NCBI RefSeq assembly: GCF_022695515.1
Contig: NZ_JALDPT010000007.1
Location: forward strand, 1 to 64,000
DNA length: 64,000 nucleotides
Origin: Phenylobacterium aquaticum
GTDB lineage: Bacteria > Pseudomonadota > Alphaproteobacteria > Caulobacterales > Caulobacteraceae
Reading direction: 5' to 3'
The position numbers and the translations under genes were made by a program. Below are positions 34,356 to 43,542 of this stretch, one piece after another; within the stretch, counting starts at the first letter, position 1; the number at the start of each line of letters is the position of its first letter. The notes below the pieces were generated by a model that saw only the letters and a list, made by a program, of their open reading frames with translations, had not been told where the DNA came from and ran no database searches.

Positions 34356-34985
34356 ATGGCGCTGAAGGTGATCGGCTCGGGACTGGGACGCACGGGGACC
34401 AAGTCCCTGCAGACGGCGCTGAACATGCTGGGGCTCGGACCCTGCCACCACATGGTCGAGGTCTTCGCCCATCCGGAAAGCGTGCCCCTGTGGATCGAGG
34501 CAGGCGCGGGGCGGCCCAATTGGGACGCGATCTTCTCGGGCTACGGGGCGATGGTGGACTATCCGGGCGCCGCCTACTGGCGCGAACTCGCCGCCTTCTA
34601 TCCGGACGCCAAGGTGCTGCACACCGTGCGCGATCCGGACCAGTGGTTTGAGTCCACCCAGGCCACGATCTTCAAGCCCGGCTCCGGCGCGAACCAGACC
34701 GAGGGGCCGATGGCGCCCTTCTTCAAGAGCTTTATCGGGGCGCTGCAGCCGCATCTGAACGATCGAGCCTATATGACCGACTATTTCGTCCGCCACACCG
34801 AGGCGGTGAAGGCGGCGATCCCGGCCGAGCGCCTGCTGGTCTACGAAGCCGGCCAGGGCTGGGAGCCGCTCTGCGCCTTCCTCGGCGTGCCGGTCCCGGC
34901 CGAGCCCTATCCGTCGGAGAACAATCGCGCCGAGTTCATCGCCCGCATGGCGGAGATGCAAGCCGGCGGGCCCGGCGCCCACTGA
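34356..34985 (+). CDS. Sulfotransferase family protein
   Basis: 209 residues. The N-terminal GSGLGRTGTKSLQTAL is the P-loop-like 5'-phosphosulfate-binding segment of PAPS-dependent sulfotransferases; the central VLHTVRDPDQWFES contains the 3'-phosphate-binding Arg and a downstream Ser region. These enzymes move a sulfonate group from PAPS to an alcohol or amine. The gene is followed by a sulfatase gene 77 bases away in the same direction, so addition and removal of sulfate esters are encoded side by side. The acceptor is unknown. Confidence 0.82.
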   Translation: MALKVIGSGLGRTGTKSLQTALNMLGLGPCHHMVEVFAHPESVPLWIEAGAGRPNWDAIFSGYGAMVDYPGAAYWRELAAFYPDAKVLHTVRDPDQWFESTQATIFKPGSGANQTEGPMAPFFKSFIGALQPHLNDRAYMTDYFVRHTEAVKAAIPAERLLVYEAGQGWEPLCAFLGVPVPAEPYPSENNRAEFIARMAEMQAGGPGAH

Positions 34986-35062
34986 ACTCCCGAGGTTTCC
35001 GGTCGCTCTTGATAATGGCATTTATAGTGTCATAATATCCGCAAAATCGGCGGGGCGGAGAC

Positions 35063-36852
35063 ATGGCGAATTCAGGGACGGCCTGGCTGGCCGGAGCGGC
35101 GCGCAAGGCGATCAGCCTCAGCCTCGCGGGCCTGTTGGTCGGTGGTCCGGCCCTGGCCCAGACCCCGGCGGCCCGCCCGCCAAGCGGCCGAACATCGTGC
35201 TGATCCTGGTCGACGATTCGGCCCTGATGGACTTCGGCGCCTTCGGGGGCGAAGCCCGCACCCCCAATATCGACCGGCTGGCGGCCAAGGGGGCGATGTT
35301 CACGTCCTACCACACCTCGCCGCTCTGCTCGCCGTCGCGGGCCATGCTGCTGACCGGGGTCGACAACCACCGCGCCGGGGTGGCGACCATCGAGGAGATC
35401 CTGCCGCCGTCGCAGCGCGGCAAGCATGGCTACGGCCTGCATTTCGAGCCCGGCGTCTGGACCATCGCCGACCGGCTGAGGGCGACAGGCTATCGCACCC
35501 TGATGGCCGGCAAGTGGCACCTCGGCCACGGGGCCGGGGAACTGCCCAACGCCCACGGCTTCGACCGGTCCCTGGCGCTGGACGCCTCGGGCGCCGACAA
35601 CTGGGCGGCCAAGCCCTACATGCCCTATTACCAGGACGCCCCCTGGTTCGAGAACGGCGCGCCCGCCAAGCTGCCCAAGGACTATTATTCCTCCGACCTG
35701 CTGGTCGACCGGCTCCAGACCTACATCGACGAAAAGCCGGCCGGGTCCCAGCCCTTCTTCGCCTATCTGGCCTTCCAGGCGGTCCACATCCCGGTCCAGG
35801 CGCCCAAGGCCTATTCCGACCACTACAAGGGTCGCTTCGACGCCGGCTGGCCGGCCATCCGCCAGGAACGCGCCGAGCGCGCCCGCAAGCTCGGCCTTCT
35901 GCCCCCTGACGCCGACGTCCAGGGCATGCCGGCCTTCACGCGCAAGTGGGAGAGCCTGTCGCCGGACGAGCGCAAGATCTACGCCCGCAGCATGGAGGTC
36001 TATTCCGGCATGCTGGAGGCCATGGACGCCAGCATCGGCCGGCTGGAACAGCATCTGGCGGCGCGTGGCGAACTCGACAACACCCTGTTCGTCATCACCT
36101 CCGACAACGGCCCCGAGCCCAGCGATCCGGTCCACGCCAAGGGCATGGACATCTGGATGGCCCTGCACGGCTATGCCTGGAAGCTGGCGGGACAGGGCGA
36201 GAAGGGCAGCCTGAACTACATCGGCCAGGCCTGGGCCGCGGCGATCTCGGCGCCCGGCCAGCTGTTCAAGTTCTACACCTCCGAGGGCGGGGTGCGCGTG
36301 CCGCTCATCCTGTCCGGCCCCGGCGTCGCGCCCGGGACGCGGGTCAACTCCTCGGCCTTCGTCACCGACGTGACCCCGACCCTGATCGACTACGCCGCCG
36401 CGGCCCCAGCGCCCGGGGCGCTGGCCATGGACGGGCGAAGCCTCAAGCCGGTGCTGACCGGACAGGCCGCCGCGACCCACGGGCCGGACGAGCCGGTCGG
36501 CATCGAGGTCTCCGGCAATTCGGCCCTGTTCCGCGGGACCATGAAGATCACCCGCGACATGCCGCCGATCGGCGACGGCCAGTGGCGGCTCTACGACCTC
36601 GCAAAGGACCCCGGCGAGACCAAGGACCTAGCCAAGGCCGAGCCCGCCCTCTTCCAGCAGATGCTGGCCGACTACGCCGCCTATGAGACGCGGGTCGGGG
36701 TCGCGCCCCTGCCCAAGGGCTACACCACCGACAAGCAGTTGGTCGGCAATGCGCTCACCCGCCAGGTCGGGTTCCTGAAGGGCGGGCTGATCGGCCTGGC
36801 CCTGCTGATCGCGGGCGGCATCGGCTGGCTGATCTGGCGGCGCCGCCGGTGA
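35063..36852 (+). CDS. Formylglycine-dependent sulfatase (frame broken after signal peptide in this sequence)
   Basis: About 596 residues when repaired. The ATG at 35063 (after GGAG) encodes a signal peptide ending GGPALAQTPAARPP; that frame then stops at 35210. The next frame supplies KRPNIVLILVDDS, the usual sulfatase start with the calcium-binding Asp pair. One missing C in the tract 35161-35181 accounts for the break. The active-site motif is CSPSR (Cys codon 35326-35328), whose Cys is converted to formylglycine. A C-terminal membrane helix with Arg-rich end (about the last 25 residues) would anchor it. Hydrolysis of sulfate esters in the periplasm is expected. Confidence 0.82.
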
Positions 36853-37921
36853 GCGCGCCGGCCTATGTCCTGCACGGCCTGAAGCTCTCCTATTTCACGG
36901 GAAAGCTGGAAGGCTATCTGCGGGCCAAGGGGATCGCCTTCCGCTTCGTGGAGATGGACACCGCCGATTTCCGACGCTGCGCCCGGGCGACCGGCGTCGC
37001 TCAGATGCCGCAGCTGGAGACCCCCGACGGCGGCTGGCTGACCGACACCACCGCCATCATCGCCCACTTCGAAGAGGCCGTTCCTGAGCCCCGGCTGCAT
37101 CCGGTCGACACGCCGGCTCGGTTCCTCAGCCTGCTGATGGAGGACGCCTTCGACGAATGGCTTTGGCGGCCGGCGCTCTATCACCGCTGGGCCTTCGAGG
37201 AGGACGCCCGGCTGATGGGCCGCCAGATCGCCCGCACCCTGCTGCGCGATCTCCCCGGACCCTTGGCCCTGCGCAGCTTCATCATCCGCAGGCGCCAGCA
37301 ACGGGAATATCTGCGGCGCGACGGGGTGACCCTCCAGACCGCGCCGGTGATCGCGGCCCTCTATGGCGAGGTGCTCGATCTGCTGGAGCCGGTCCTGGCC
37401 GCGCGCCCTTCCTATTCGGGGCTCGCCCCTGCGAGGCGGACTTCGGCCTGTTCGGCCCCATGTTCCGCCACTTCTCGTCGGATCCGACCCCGGCGGCGAT
37501 CCTGCGCGACCGCGCGCCCCACGTCCTGGCCTGGACCGCGCGCCTGTGGGTGACGACGCCGGCCGATCTGGCAGATGCGCCGGACCTGACGGAGGCGCCC
37601 GCCGATCTCGATCCCCTGCTGCGGAAGATCGGCCGCGAGCACCTGCCGGAGCTGACCGCCCAGGCGGCGGCCGTCGCGCAGGGGCTCACCCGCGCGCGCT
37701 TCACGGTCCAGGGCGTTCCCTGGGACCTGCCGGCCTCGCCCTATCGCGCGGGCTGTCTGGCGGCCCTGCAGCGCCGGTTCGCGGCCCTCGCGCCCGCCGA
37801 CCGCGACATCCTCGCCGCCCGCATCGGCCCCGGCGCGGAGATCCTCGCCGCCGCCCCCCTCGACCCGCCGGTCCGCGCTGCGGGCGGTCCGCCCACGGAC
37901 CGCCACGGCGTCGGCCGCTAG
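36849..37921 (+). CDS. Long glutathione S-transferase family protein (frame broken in this sequence)
   Basis: About 357 residues when repaired. The GTG start overlaps the sulfatase stop (GTGA). Residues 1-80 form a thioredoxin-like N-terminal domain (SYFTGKLEGYLRAKGI), followed by a helical domain. The frame changes at a CCC run (37406-37408); one extra C gives RPFLFGARPCEADFGLFGP, a typical GST segment. After about residue 240 there is an extra C-terminal extension of about 110 residues, making it longer than ordinary GSTs. Substrate unknown. Likely co-transcribed with the sulfatase. Confidence 0.75.
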
Positions 37922-37990
37922 GTCGGGCTTGCCAAGCCCGCCGGCGCGGGCTTGGCTGGCGGACAGAACAAGACATCAGGGGAGGACGGC

Positions 37991-39199
37991 ATGGACCGGG
38001 TGCTGAGCGCGGGCGAGCCGCGTGACGTGGGGCTTTCGCCGCAAGGACTGGCCGCCACCGATCAGGCCATCGCCGATCTCATCGCCCGGGGCGAACTCGC
38101 CGGGGCCGTGACCCTGGTCGCCCGCAATGGCCGCATCGTCCACCGCTCGGTCCAGGGCCTGAAGGATCTGGCCAGCGGCGAGCCGCTCGCCCATGACACC
38201 CTCTTCCGCATCTTCTCCATGACCAAGCCGGTGACCGGCGTCGCCATGATGATCCTCCACGACCAGGGCCTCTGGTCGCCAGACGACCCGATCGCCAAGC
38301 ACCTGCCCGAGTTCGAGGGGGTGCGGGTGCGCAAGGGGGAGGGGACCGAGGCCGCCGATCACCCGCCCACCCTGCGCGAGCTCCTGACCCACACCGCCGG
38401 CCTGGGCTATGGCTTCAACCCCGAGGATCCCACCGACGCGGCCTATATGGCCGCCGGCGTCTGGACCTCGCCGGACCTCGCCGAATTCTCCCGCCGGATC
38501 GCCTCGGTCCCGCTCGCCTATCAGCCGTGCCGCCGCTGGCGCTACAGCCTGTCCATGGACCTGCAGGGCGCGATCATCGAGCGGCTGTCCGGCCAAAGCC
38601 TGCCGGAGTTCATGCAGAGCCGCATCTTCGGCCCGCTCGGCATGGTCGACACCGGCTTCCACGTGCCCAAGGCCAAGCTGCCCCGGCTCGCCACCCTCTA
38701 CCGCATGAGCCAGAAGCGGAAGACGCTCAGCGTGGTTGAACGCCCCATGGGTCGCGGCGACCCCACGATCCCGCCGACCCTCGCGGGCGGCGGCGGCGGC
38801 CTGTTCTCGACGATCGACGACTATGCCCGCTTCGCCCAGATGCTGCTGAACAAGGGCGTCTATGGCGGGGCCCGGATCCTCAGTCCCGAGGCGGTGGCCC
38901 TGATGACCGCGAACCACCTGTCCGACGAGCTGCTCGGCGGCGGCTATGGCGTCGGCCACCAGCAGATCCGCCCGGGCTACGGCCACGGCTTCGACGGCGC
39001 CGTCTTCCACGATCCCGCCGCCGCGGGCTCGAAGGTGGGCAAGGGAACCTATCAGTGGGACGGCGCGGCCGGCACCTGGTTCTGGGTCGATCCCGAGAAC
39101 GAGCTGTTGTTCGTGGGCCTCATCCAGCGCATGGCCGAGGAGGGCGCCCCGCCGCTCCAGGCCATGACCCAGGCCCTCATCGCCGAGGCCTTGGCCTGA
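37991..39199 (+). CDS. Serine hydrolase, class C beta-lactamase fold (esterase/peptidase type)
   Basis: 402 residues from the ATG at 37991, preceded by GGGGAGGA. The nucleophile motif SMTK has Ser76 and Lys79, and the Tyr motif region reads RYSLSMDLQG. There is no signal peptide. Its style (GLSPQGLAATDQAIADLI at the N-terminus, HDTLFRIFSMTKP) is that of EstB-like carboxylesterases rather than true antibiotic-hydrolysing enzymes. Substrate unknown. It stands alone after the GST gene and converges on a LysR gene. Confidence 0.87.
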   Translation: MDRVLSAGEPRDVGLSPQGLAATDQAIADLIARGELAGAVTLVARNGRIVHRSVQGLKDLASGEPLAHDTLFRIFSMTKPVTGVAMMILHDQGLWSPDDPIAKHLPEFEGVRVRKGEGTEAADHPPTLRELLTHTAGLGYGFNPEDPTDAAYMAAGVWTSPDLAEFSRRIASVPLAYQPCRRWRYSLSMDLQGAIIERLSGQSLPEFMQSRIFGPLGMVDTGFHVPKAKLPRLATLYRMSQKRKTLSVVERPMGRGDPTIPPTLAGGGGGLFSTIDDYARFAQMLLNKGVYGGARILSPEAVALMTANHLSDELLGGGYGVGHQQIRPGYGHGFDGAVFHDPAAAGSKVGKGTYQWDGAAGTWFWVDPENELLFVGLIQRMAEEGAPPLQAMTQALIAEALA

Positions 39200-39206
39200 C
39201 CCGCGT

Positions 39207-40103
39207 CTAGGCGGCGACCGGCGACAGCGACGCGGTGCGGAACGCGGCGCGGGCGGCCTTCAGGAAGGTCGCGACATTGGCCGAGGCGACTCTGTGCGCC
39301 GGGTGCAGGGCGCTCACCGGCAGGACCGGCGTCGCCAGGTCCGGCAGCAGGACGACGAGCCGGCCCGCCTGCACCCCGGCCTTGACCTGATAGCTCAGCG
39401 CCCGGGTGATCCCCAGTCCCGCCTCGGCGGCGGCCAGGGCGGCGTCGGCGCTGTTCACCGACAGGCGTGGCTCCAGCCGATGAGCGCGGTCGCCGGGGCG
39501 CCAGTCGCTGGCCGGGCCGATCCCCTCGAAGGTGATCAGGTCGTGATCCTCCAGCTCGGCCAGGGTCCGGGGTTCGCCGCGGGCGCCCAGATAGGCGGGG
39601 CTGGCCACCAGCATCCGGGTGACCTCGCCCAGCTTCACCGCGATCAGGCTGGAATCGGCCAGCTCGCCGATGCGGATGGCGATGTCGACGCCTTCCTCGG
39701 CCAGCTGGACATTGCGGTCCGACAGGCTGAGCCGGATGTTCAGCTCACGGTGCTCGGCCAGCAGGCGGTTGACGATGGGCAGGATGTGCAGCCGTCCGAA
39801 CAGGATCGGGGCGGCGATGGTCAGCAGGCCGCGGGGGCGGGCGTCCTCGCCGCGCACCCGCCGCTCGGCCTCCTCAAGATCGTCCAGGATCCGCCGGCAG
39901 CTGTCGAGGTGGATGGCGCCGCGCTCGGTCAGGGTCACCGAGCGGGTCGTGCGATGGAACAGCAGCACCCCCAGCTCATCCTCCAGCTGGGCCACGCCGC
40001 GGGTCACGGCCGAGGGCGACAGCCGCAAGCGCCGGGCGGCTGCCGCGAAGCTGCCCTGGCCGGCGACGGCGACGAAGGCGCGCATGGCGTCCAGACGATC
40101 CAT
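39207..40103 (-). CDS. LysR-family transcriptional regulator
   Basis: 298 residues. The N-terminal winged helix-turn-helix (about 1-60; MDRLDAMRAFVAVAGQGSFAAAARRL in part) is followed by an effector-binding domain. It is the AaeR/PA-type subgroup common next to quinone or redox genes. The gene is divergent from a carboxymuconolactone-decarboxylase-type gene; a perfect ATTGC-N7-GCAAT dyad lies six bases beyond its start, so it probably controls both itself and the divergent unit. Confidence 0.9.
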   Translation of the reverse strand: MDRLDAMRAFVAVAGQGSFAAAARRLRLSPSAVTRGVAQLEDELGVLLFHRTTRSVTLTERGAIHLDSCRRILDDLEEAERRVRGEDARPRGLLTIAAPILFGRLHILPIVNRLLAEHRELNIRLSLSDRNVQLAEEGVDIAIRIGELADSSLIAVKLGEVTRMLVASPAYLGARGEPRTLAELEDHDLITFEGIGPASDWRPGDRAHRLEPRLSVNSADAALAAAEAGLGITRALSYQVKAGVQAGRLVVLLPDLATPVLPVSALHPAHRVASANVATFLKAARAAFRTASLSPVAA

Positions 40104-40108
40104 GGATC

Positions 40109-40125
40109 ATTGCTAATCTGGCAAT
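40109..40125. promoter_or_regulatory. LysR-type operator between lysR and the divergent redox unit
   Basis: ATTGC (40109-40113) and GCAAT (40121-40125) form a perfect dyad with a 7-base spacer, containing the T-N11-A pattern of LysR boxes. It sits six bases upstream of the lysR start codon and about 95 bases upstream of the divergent gene. Confidence 0.6.
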
Positions 40126-40220
40126 AAAGACTTGTCAATTCCCCGGATTATCGCGGAGAGGGCCTGGGTCTAGATCTTCAGCACCGCCGGCGCCGCCGGC
40201 TTCCCAACCTGGAGATCCCC

Positions 40221-40766
40221 ATGTCCCGCATCGTCCTGCCCGCCCGTGACGCCGCCCCGGCCGCCTCGCAACCCCTGCTCGACGCCGTCGAAAAGCAGCT
40301 CGGTGTCGTGCCGAATCTGTTCCGCCTGACCGCGCTGAGCCCCGCCGCCCTGACCGGGCTCACCAGCCTCAATGGCGCGCTCGGCAAGGCGCTGGACGTC
40401 AAGACCCGCGAGCGGATCGCGCTCGCCGTCGCCCAGGTGAACGGCTGCGACTACTGCCTCTCGGTCCACGCCTATCTGGCCGGCAATCTCGCCAAGCTGG
40501 ACGCCGGCGAGATCGCGCTCGCCCGTCAGGGCCGATCCGGCGATCCCAAGGCCGACGCCGCCGTCGCCTTCGCCGCCAAGATCGCCCAGGCCCGCGGCCA
40601 CGTCACCGACGCCGATATCGCCGCGGTGCGCGCCGCCGGCTTCACCGACGCCAACATCGTCGAGATCACCGCCCTGGTGGCTGAGAACTTCCTGACCAAC
40701 TTCCTCAACATCGTGGCCGACACCGAGATCGACTTTCCGGTGCTGCGCACGGCGGAAGCGGCTTAA
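40221..40766 (+). CDS. Carboxymuconolactone decarboxylase/AhpD-like protein
   Basis: 181 residues. The redox motif CDYC (Cys76, Cys79) followed by His83 is the AhpD-type active site, used for peroxide reduction or disulfide exchange. The fold is the helical CMD family. It is divergent from the LysR gene and first in a set with a flavin-binding protein and an NTF2-like protein, a grouping that suggests response to a reactive small molecule. Physiological substrate unknown. Confidence 0.88.
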   Translation: MSRIVLPARDAAPAASQPLLDAVEKQLGVVPNLFRLTALSPAALTGLTSLNGALGKALDVKTRERIALAVAQVNGCDYCLSVHAYLAGNLAKLDAGEIALARQGRSGDPKADAAVAFAAKIAQARGHVTDADIAAVRAAGFTDANIVEITALVAENFLTNFLNIVADTEIDFPVLRTAEAA

Positions 40767-40778
40767 TCCTGACCTGAC

Positions 40779-40804
40779 CCGGGCGACCGTCAGCGGTCGC
40801 CCGG
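40779..40804 (+). terminator. Strong intercistronic hairpin
   Basis: Perfect 11-bp arms (CCGGGCGACCG, 40779-40789; CGGTCGCCCGG, 40794-40804) with loop TCAG, between the CMD gene stop and the next start. No T-run follows, so partial termination or mRNA 3'-end protection are both possible. Confidence 0.55.
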
Positions 40805-40823
40805 AACCCCCCGCGAGGACCCC

Positions 40824-41459
40824 ATGGCCTACACCTTCCTCGACCTCCTCTCGACCCCCGCCGTCCAGGCCGCCCAGACGGCCCAGGGCAGCCGAAAGGT
40901 CTGGGAGAACCTCACCGCCGACCGCGCCTTCAACCGGTTCACGGAAAACGAGGCCGCCTTCATCGCCGCCCGCGACAGCTTCTACCTGGCCAGCGTGTCG
41001 GAGAGCGGCTGGCCCTATGTGCAGCATCGCGGCGGGCCGCCCGGCTTCCTGCGGGTGCTGGACGAGACCACGCTCGCCTTCGCCGACTTCTCCGGCAACC
41101 GCCAGTACATCAGCCTCGGCAATGTCGCGGCCGACGACCGGGTGTCCCTGATCCTGGTCGACTATCCCAATCGGGCGCGGCTGAAGATCCTGGCCCATAT
41201 GGAGGTGCGCGATCTCGCCGCCGATCCGGACCTCGCCGCGCGCCTGACCACGCCCGGCTACAAGGGCCGGCCGGAACGGGCCTTCGTGCTGCGGCTTGAG
41301 GCCTTCGACTGGAACTGCCCCCAGCACATCACCCCGCGCTTCACGGCCGAGGAGCTTGCGCCGTCGCTAGCGCCCATCCGCGACCGGCTCGCCGCCCTCG
41401 AGGCCGAGAACCAGGCGCTGCGCGACCAGCTCGCCGCCGCCCAAGGACCTTCCACATGA
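40824..41459 (+). CDS. Pyridoxamine 5'-phosphate oxidase-like flavoprotein
   Basis: 211 residues. The split-barrel FMN-binding core is recognisable in [24 protein letters not shown] and the following NRQYISLGN and LILVDYP strands. Members of this branch reduce or bind small molecules with flavin rather than make pyridoxal phosphate. A short C-terminal coiled segment ([19 protein letters not shown]) could support oligomerisation. The stop overlaps the next gene by four bases (ATGA). Confidence 0.82.
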   Translation: MAYTFLDLLSTPAVQAAQTAQGSRKVWENLTADRAFNRFTENEAAFIAARDSFYLASVSESGWPYVQHRGGPPGFLRVLDETTLAFADFSGNRQYISLGNVAADDRVSLILVDYPNRARLKILAHMEVRDLAADPDLAARLTTPGYKGRPERAFVLRLEAFDWNCPQHITPRFTAEELAPSLAPIRDRLAALEAENQALRDQLAAAQGPST

Positions 41460-41932
41460 CCAACGTCCCCCGACCGCCCCTGCCGCCCTTCGACCGCGCG
41501 GGCGCCCTGATCAAGGTCCGCCGCGCGGAAGACGCCTGGAACGGCCGCGATCCCGCCAAGGTCGCGCTCGCCTATACGCCGGACAGCCGCTGGCGGAACC
41601 GCGATGTCTTCCTCACCGGCCGCGCGGCCATCACCGAATTCCTCACCGCCAAGTGGGTCCGGGAGCAGGACTACCGGCTGATCAAGGAGCTCTGGGCCTT
41701 CACCGACCACCGCATCGCCGTGCGCTTCGTCTACGAATGGCGCGACGCCTCGGGCCGGTGGTTCCGCTCCCACGGCAATGAGAACTGGGCCTTCGACGCC
41801 GACGGCCTGATGGCCGAGCGCCACGCCAGCATCAACGACGTCGCCATCACCGAGGATCAGCGCCTGTTCCACTGGGACCGCGCAGGTCCGCGCCCGGACG
41901 ATCATCCGGGCCTGACCGAGCTGGGGCTGTGA
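41456..41932 (+). CDS. NTF2-like protein (DUF1348 family)
   Basis: 158 residues with the pattern of the DUF1348 SnoaL/NTF2-like fold ([37 protein letters not shown]). The cone-shaped fold usually holds a small ligand. No catalytic residues can be assigned. Its ATGA overlap with the flavoprotein gene places it in the LysR-controlled unit. A hairpin terminator follows. Confidence 0.85.
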   Translation: MTNVPRPPLPPFDRAGALIKVRRAEDAWNGRDPAKVALAYTPDSRWRNRDVFLTGRAAITEFLTAKWVREQDYRLIKELWAFTDHRIAVRFVYEWRDASGRWFRSHGNENWAFDADGLMAERHASINDVAITEDQRLFHWDRAGPRPDDHPGLTELGL

Positions 41933-41938
41933 GGCGAG

Positions 41939-41960
41939 GGGGCCGTCCGCGAACGGCCCC
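41939..41960. terminator. Bidirectional hairpin terminator
   Basis: Arms GGGGCCGT (41939-41946) and ACGGCCCC (41953-41960), loop CCGCGA, placed between two convergent stop codons. Position and symmetry support termination from both sides; there is no long T-run. Confidence 0.6.
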
Positions 41961-41968
41961 GCCCGCGC

Positions 41969-42364
41969 CTATTTCAGGGTGTTGAGATAGGCGATCAGGT
42001 TCTGCAACTGGGCCGGGTTCTTCAGGCCGCCATAGGTCATGCGCACCCCCGGCAGGGTCTTGGCCGGCGCCGCGATATAGGTGCTGAGCCGGTCGGAGGT
42101 CCACACCCCGCCCGCGGCCTTCATCGCCGGGGAATAGGCGAAGCCGGGCATGGTGGCGGTCTTGCGGCCCACCACCCCGAACAGGGTCGGGCCCAGGATC
42201 GGCTTGGCCCCCTTGGCCGCCGAATGGCAGACGGCGCACTGGGCGGTGAACACGGCCTTGCCCGCGGCGGCGTCGCCCGCGGCGGCGGCGGGCAGGGCGG
42301 CGGCGAGGACGGCGCCGGCGACGATCGCCGCGCTCAGGCGGGCCGGGGTCAGGAAGCGGAACAT
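41969..42364 (-). CDS. Periplasmic c-type cytochrome (class I)
   Basis: 131 residues with a signal peptide (about 1-29, ending ALPAAAA). The haem site is CAVCH (Cys43, Cys46, His47). The sixth ligand is likely the Met in VRMTYGG. Size and motifs match cytochrome c2/c550-like electron carriers. It would pass electrons in the periplasm, for example to an oxidase. Downstream, a terminator hairpin is shared with the convergent gene. Confidence 0.9.
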   Translation of the reverse strand: MFRFLTPARLSAAIVAGAVLAAALPAAAAGDAAAGKAVFTAQCAVCHSAAKGAKPILGPTLFGVVGRKTATMPGFAYSPAMKAAGGVWTSDRLSTYIAAPAKTLPGVRMTYGGLKNPAQLQNLIAYLNTLK

Positions 42365-42485
42365 GGGGAGGCTCTCTGCATCTGTTGGCGTGCGGCGTCC
42401 CCGCGCGCCTTATCCGCCCCAGCTCGACCGGCGTCAAACGCAAGTGAAACCGAAACGGGCGTCCCCAGGGTGCGCCGCCGAAGGG

Positions 42486-42704
42486 TCAGCCGGCCTCGGC
42501 CGCCGCCTTCCAGCGGAACTGGTTGAGCGGCAGGCGCAGGGGCTGGGCGTGGGTGTCGTCGCGCAGCCAGGCCAGGCCGTCCTCCAGGGCCTCGATGCGG
42601 TAGATGGGCATGCCGCCGGCGTCCAGCGACACCCATTCGCCGACCTGGGCGGGAGCGGCGGCGGGGTCCAGCAGCGACCAGGCCAGGGTGCGGGGGTTTG
42701 TCAT
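42486..42704 (-). CDS. Small hypothetical protein
   Basis: 72 residues from the ATG at 42704; longer frames upstream start in non-protein-like sequence. The chain reads as strands with several Trp and Leu residues (AWSLLDPAAAPAQVGEWVSL, YRIEALEDGLAWLRD). No family recognised. Balanced composition and plausible start support a real gene, but the evidence is thin. Confidence 0.5.
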   Translation of the reverse strand: MTNPRTLAWSLLDPAAAPAQVGEWVSLDAGGMPIYRIEALEDGLAWLRDDTHAQPLRLPLNQFRWKAAAEAG

Positions 42705-42879
42705 CGTCGTCTCGTGGGTGCGAACCGCCGAGCTGCAGCGGCTGAGACACAACCCTGCGCCCAGACCGCTGAGGGGCGGCTGAAGTCTCCGGTCAGCCGC
42801 CGTTCATCCGAACCCCGACGGTCGGGGTGAAAGATGTGTGCGGGCGACTATATTGCTCCCGTCACCCAAGGAACCGCCC

Positions 42880-43536
42880 ATGCCCCAGCCGATGAAGATC
42901 GATTTCGTCTCCGACGTCTCCTGCCCCTGGTGCGTGGTCGGTCTGGGCGGCCTGGAGGAGGCGCTCGCGCGCGTCGGCGATCTCGTCCAGGCGGACATCC
43001 GGTTCCAGCCCTTCGAGCTCAATCCCGACATGCCGCCGGAGGGCCAGAACATCGTCGAGCATGTCGCCCAGAAGTACGGGGCCACGCCCCAGCAGTCGGC
43101 CGCCAACCGCGCAGCGATCCGCGCCCGCGCCGCCGAGGTCGGCTTTACCATGGCGATGACCGACGACAGCCGCATCTACAACACCTTCGACGCCCACCGC
43201 CTGCTGCATTGGGCCGGCGTGGTCGGCGGCCAGGCGGCCCTGAAGAAGGCCCTGTTCGACGCCTATTTCACGCAAGGCCGCAATCCCAGCGACCACGACG
43301 ACTTGGTCGCCGCCGCCGAGGCCGCGGGGCTCGACGGCGCCGCGGCGCGTGAGGTGCTCGCCACCGGCCGCTACGCCGACGAGGTGCGGGCGGAGGCCTG
43401 GAAGTGGCGCTCCGAAGGCATCTCCGCCGTGCCGGCCGTGGTCATCAATGAGCGCTATCTGATCTCCGGCGGCCAGCCGGCGGAGGCCTTCGAAAAGGCC
43501 ATCCGCCACATCGCCGCCGAGATGGCCCAGGCCTGA
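42880..43536 (+). CDS. DsbA-family oxidoreductase (FrnE-like)
   Basis: 218 residues with no signal peptide. The thioredoxin-fold active site is CPWC (Cys15, Cys18) and the end contains the cis-Pro loop AVPAVVINE. This is the cytoplasmic FrnE/polyketide-associated branch of the DsbA family rather than a periplasmic disulfide oxidase. ATG at 42880 follows AAGGAAC. It converges on the SDR gene with a six-base gap. Confidence 0.88.
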   Translation: MPQPMKIDFVSDVSCPWCVVGLGGLEEALARVGDLVQADIRFQPFELNPDMPPEGQNIVEHVAQKYGATPQQSAANRAAIRARAAEVGFTMAMTDDSRIYNTFDAHRLLHWAGVVGGQAALKKALFDAYFTQGRNPSDHDDLVAAAEAAGLDGAAAREVLATGRYADEVRAEAWKWRSEGISAVPAVVINERYLISGGQPAEAFEKAIRHIAAEMAQA

Positions 43537-43542
43537 CCGACG

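Noticed and set aside
35063-37921. Sulfatase and long GST as pseudogenes
   Set aside because: Both are otherwise intact with full motifs and need only one base each, matching the pattern in four other genes.
37991-39199. True class C beta-lactamase
   Set aside because: No signal peptide and an esterase-like pattern around the Ser-x-x-Lys and Tyr motifs.
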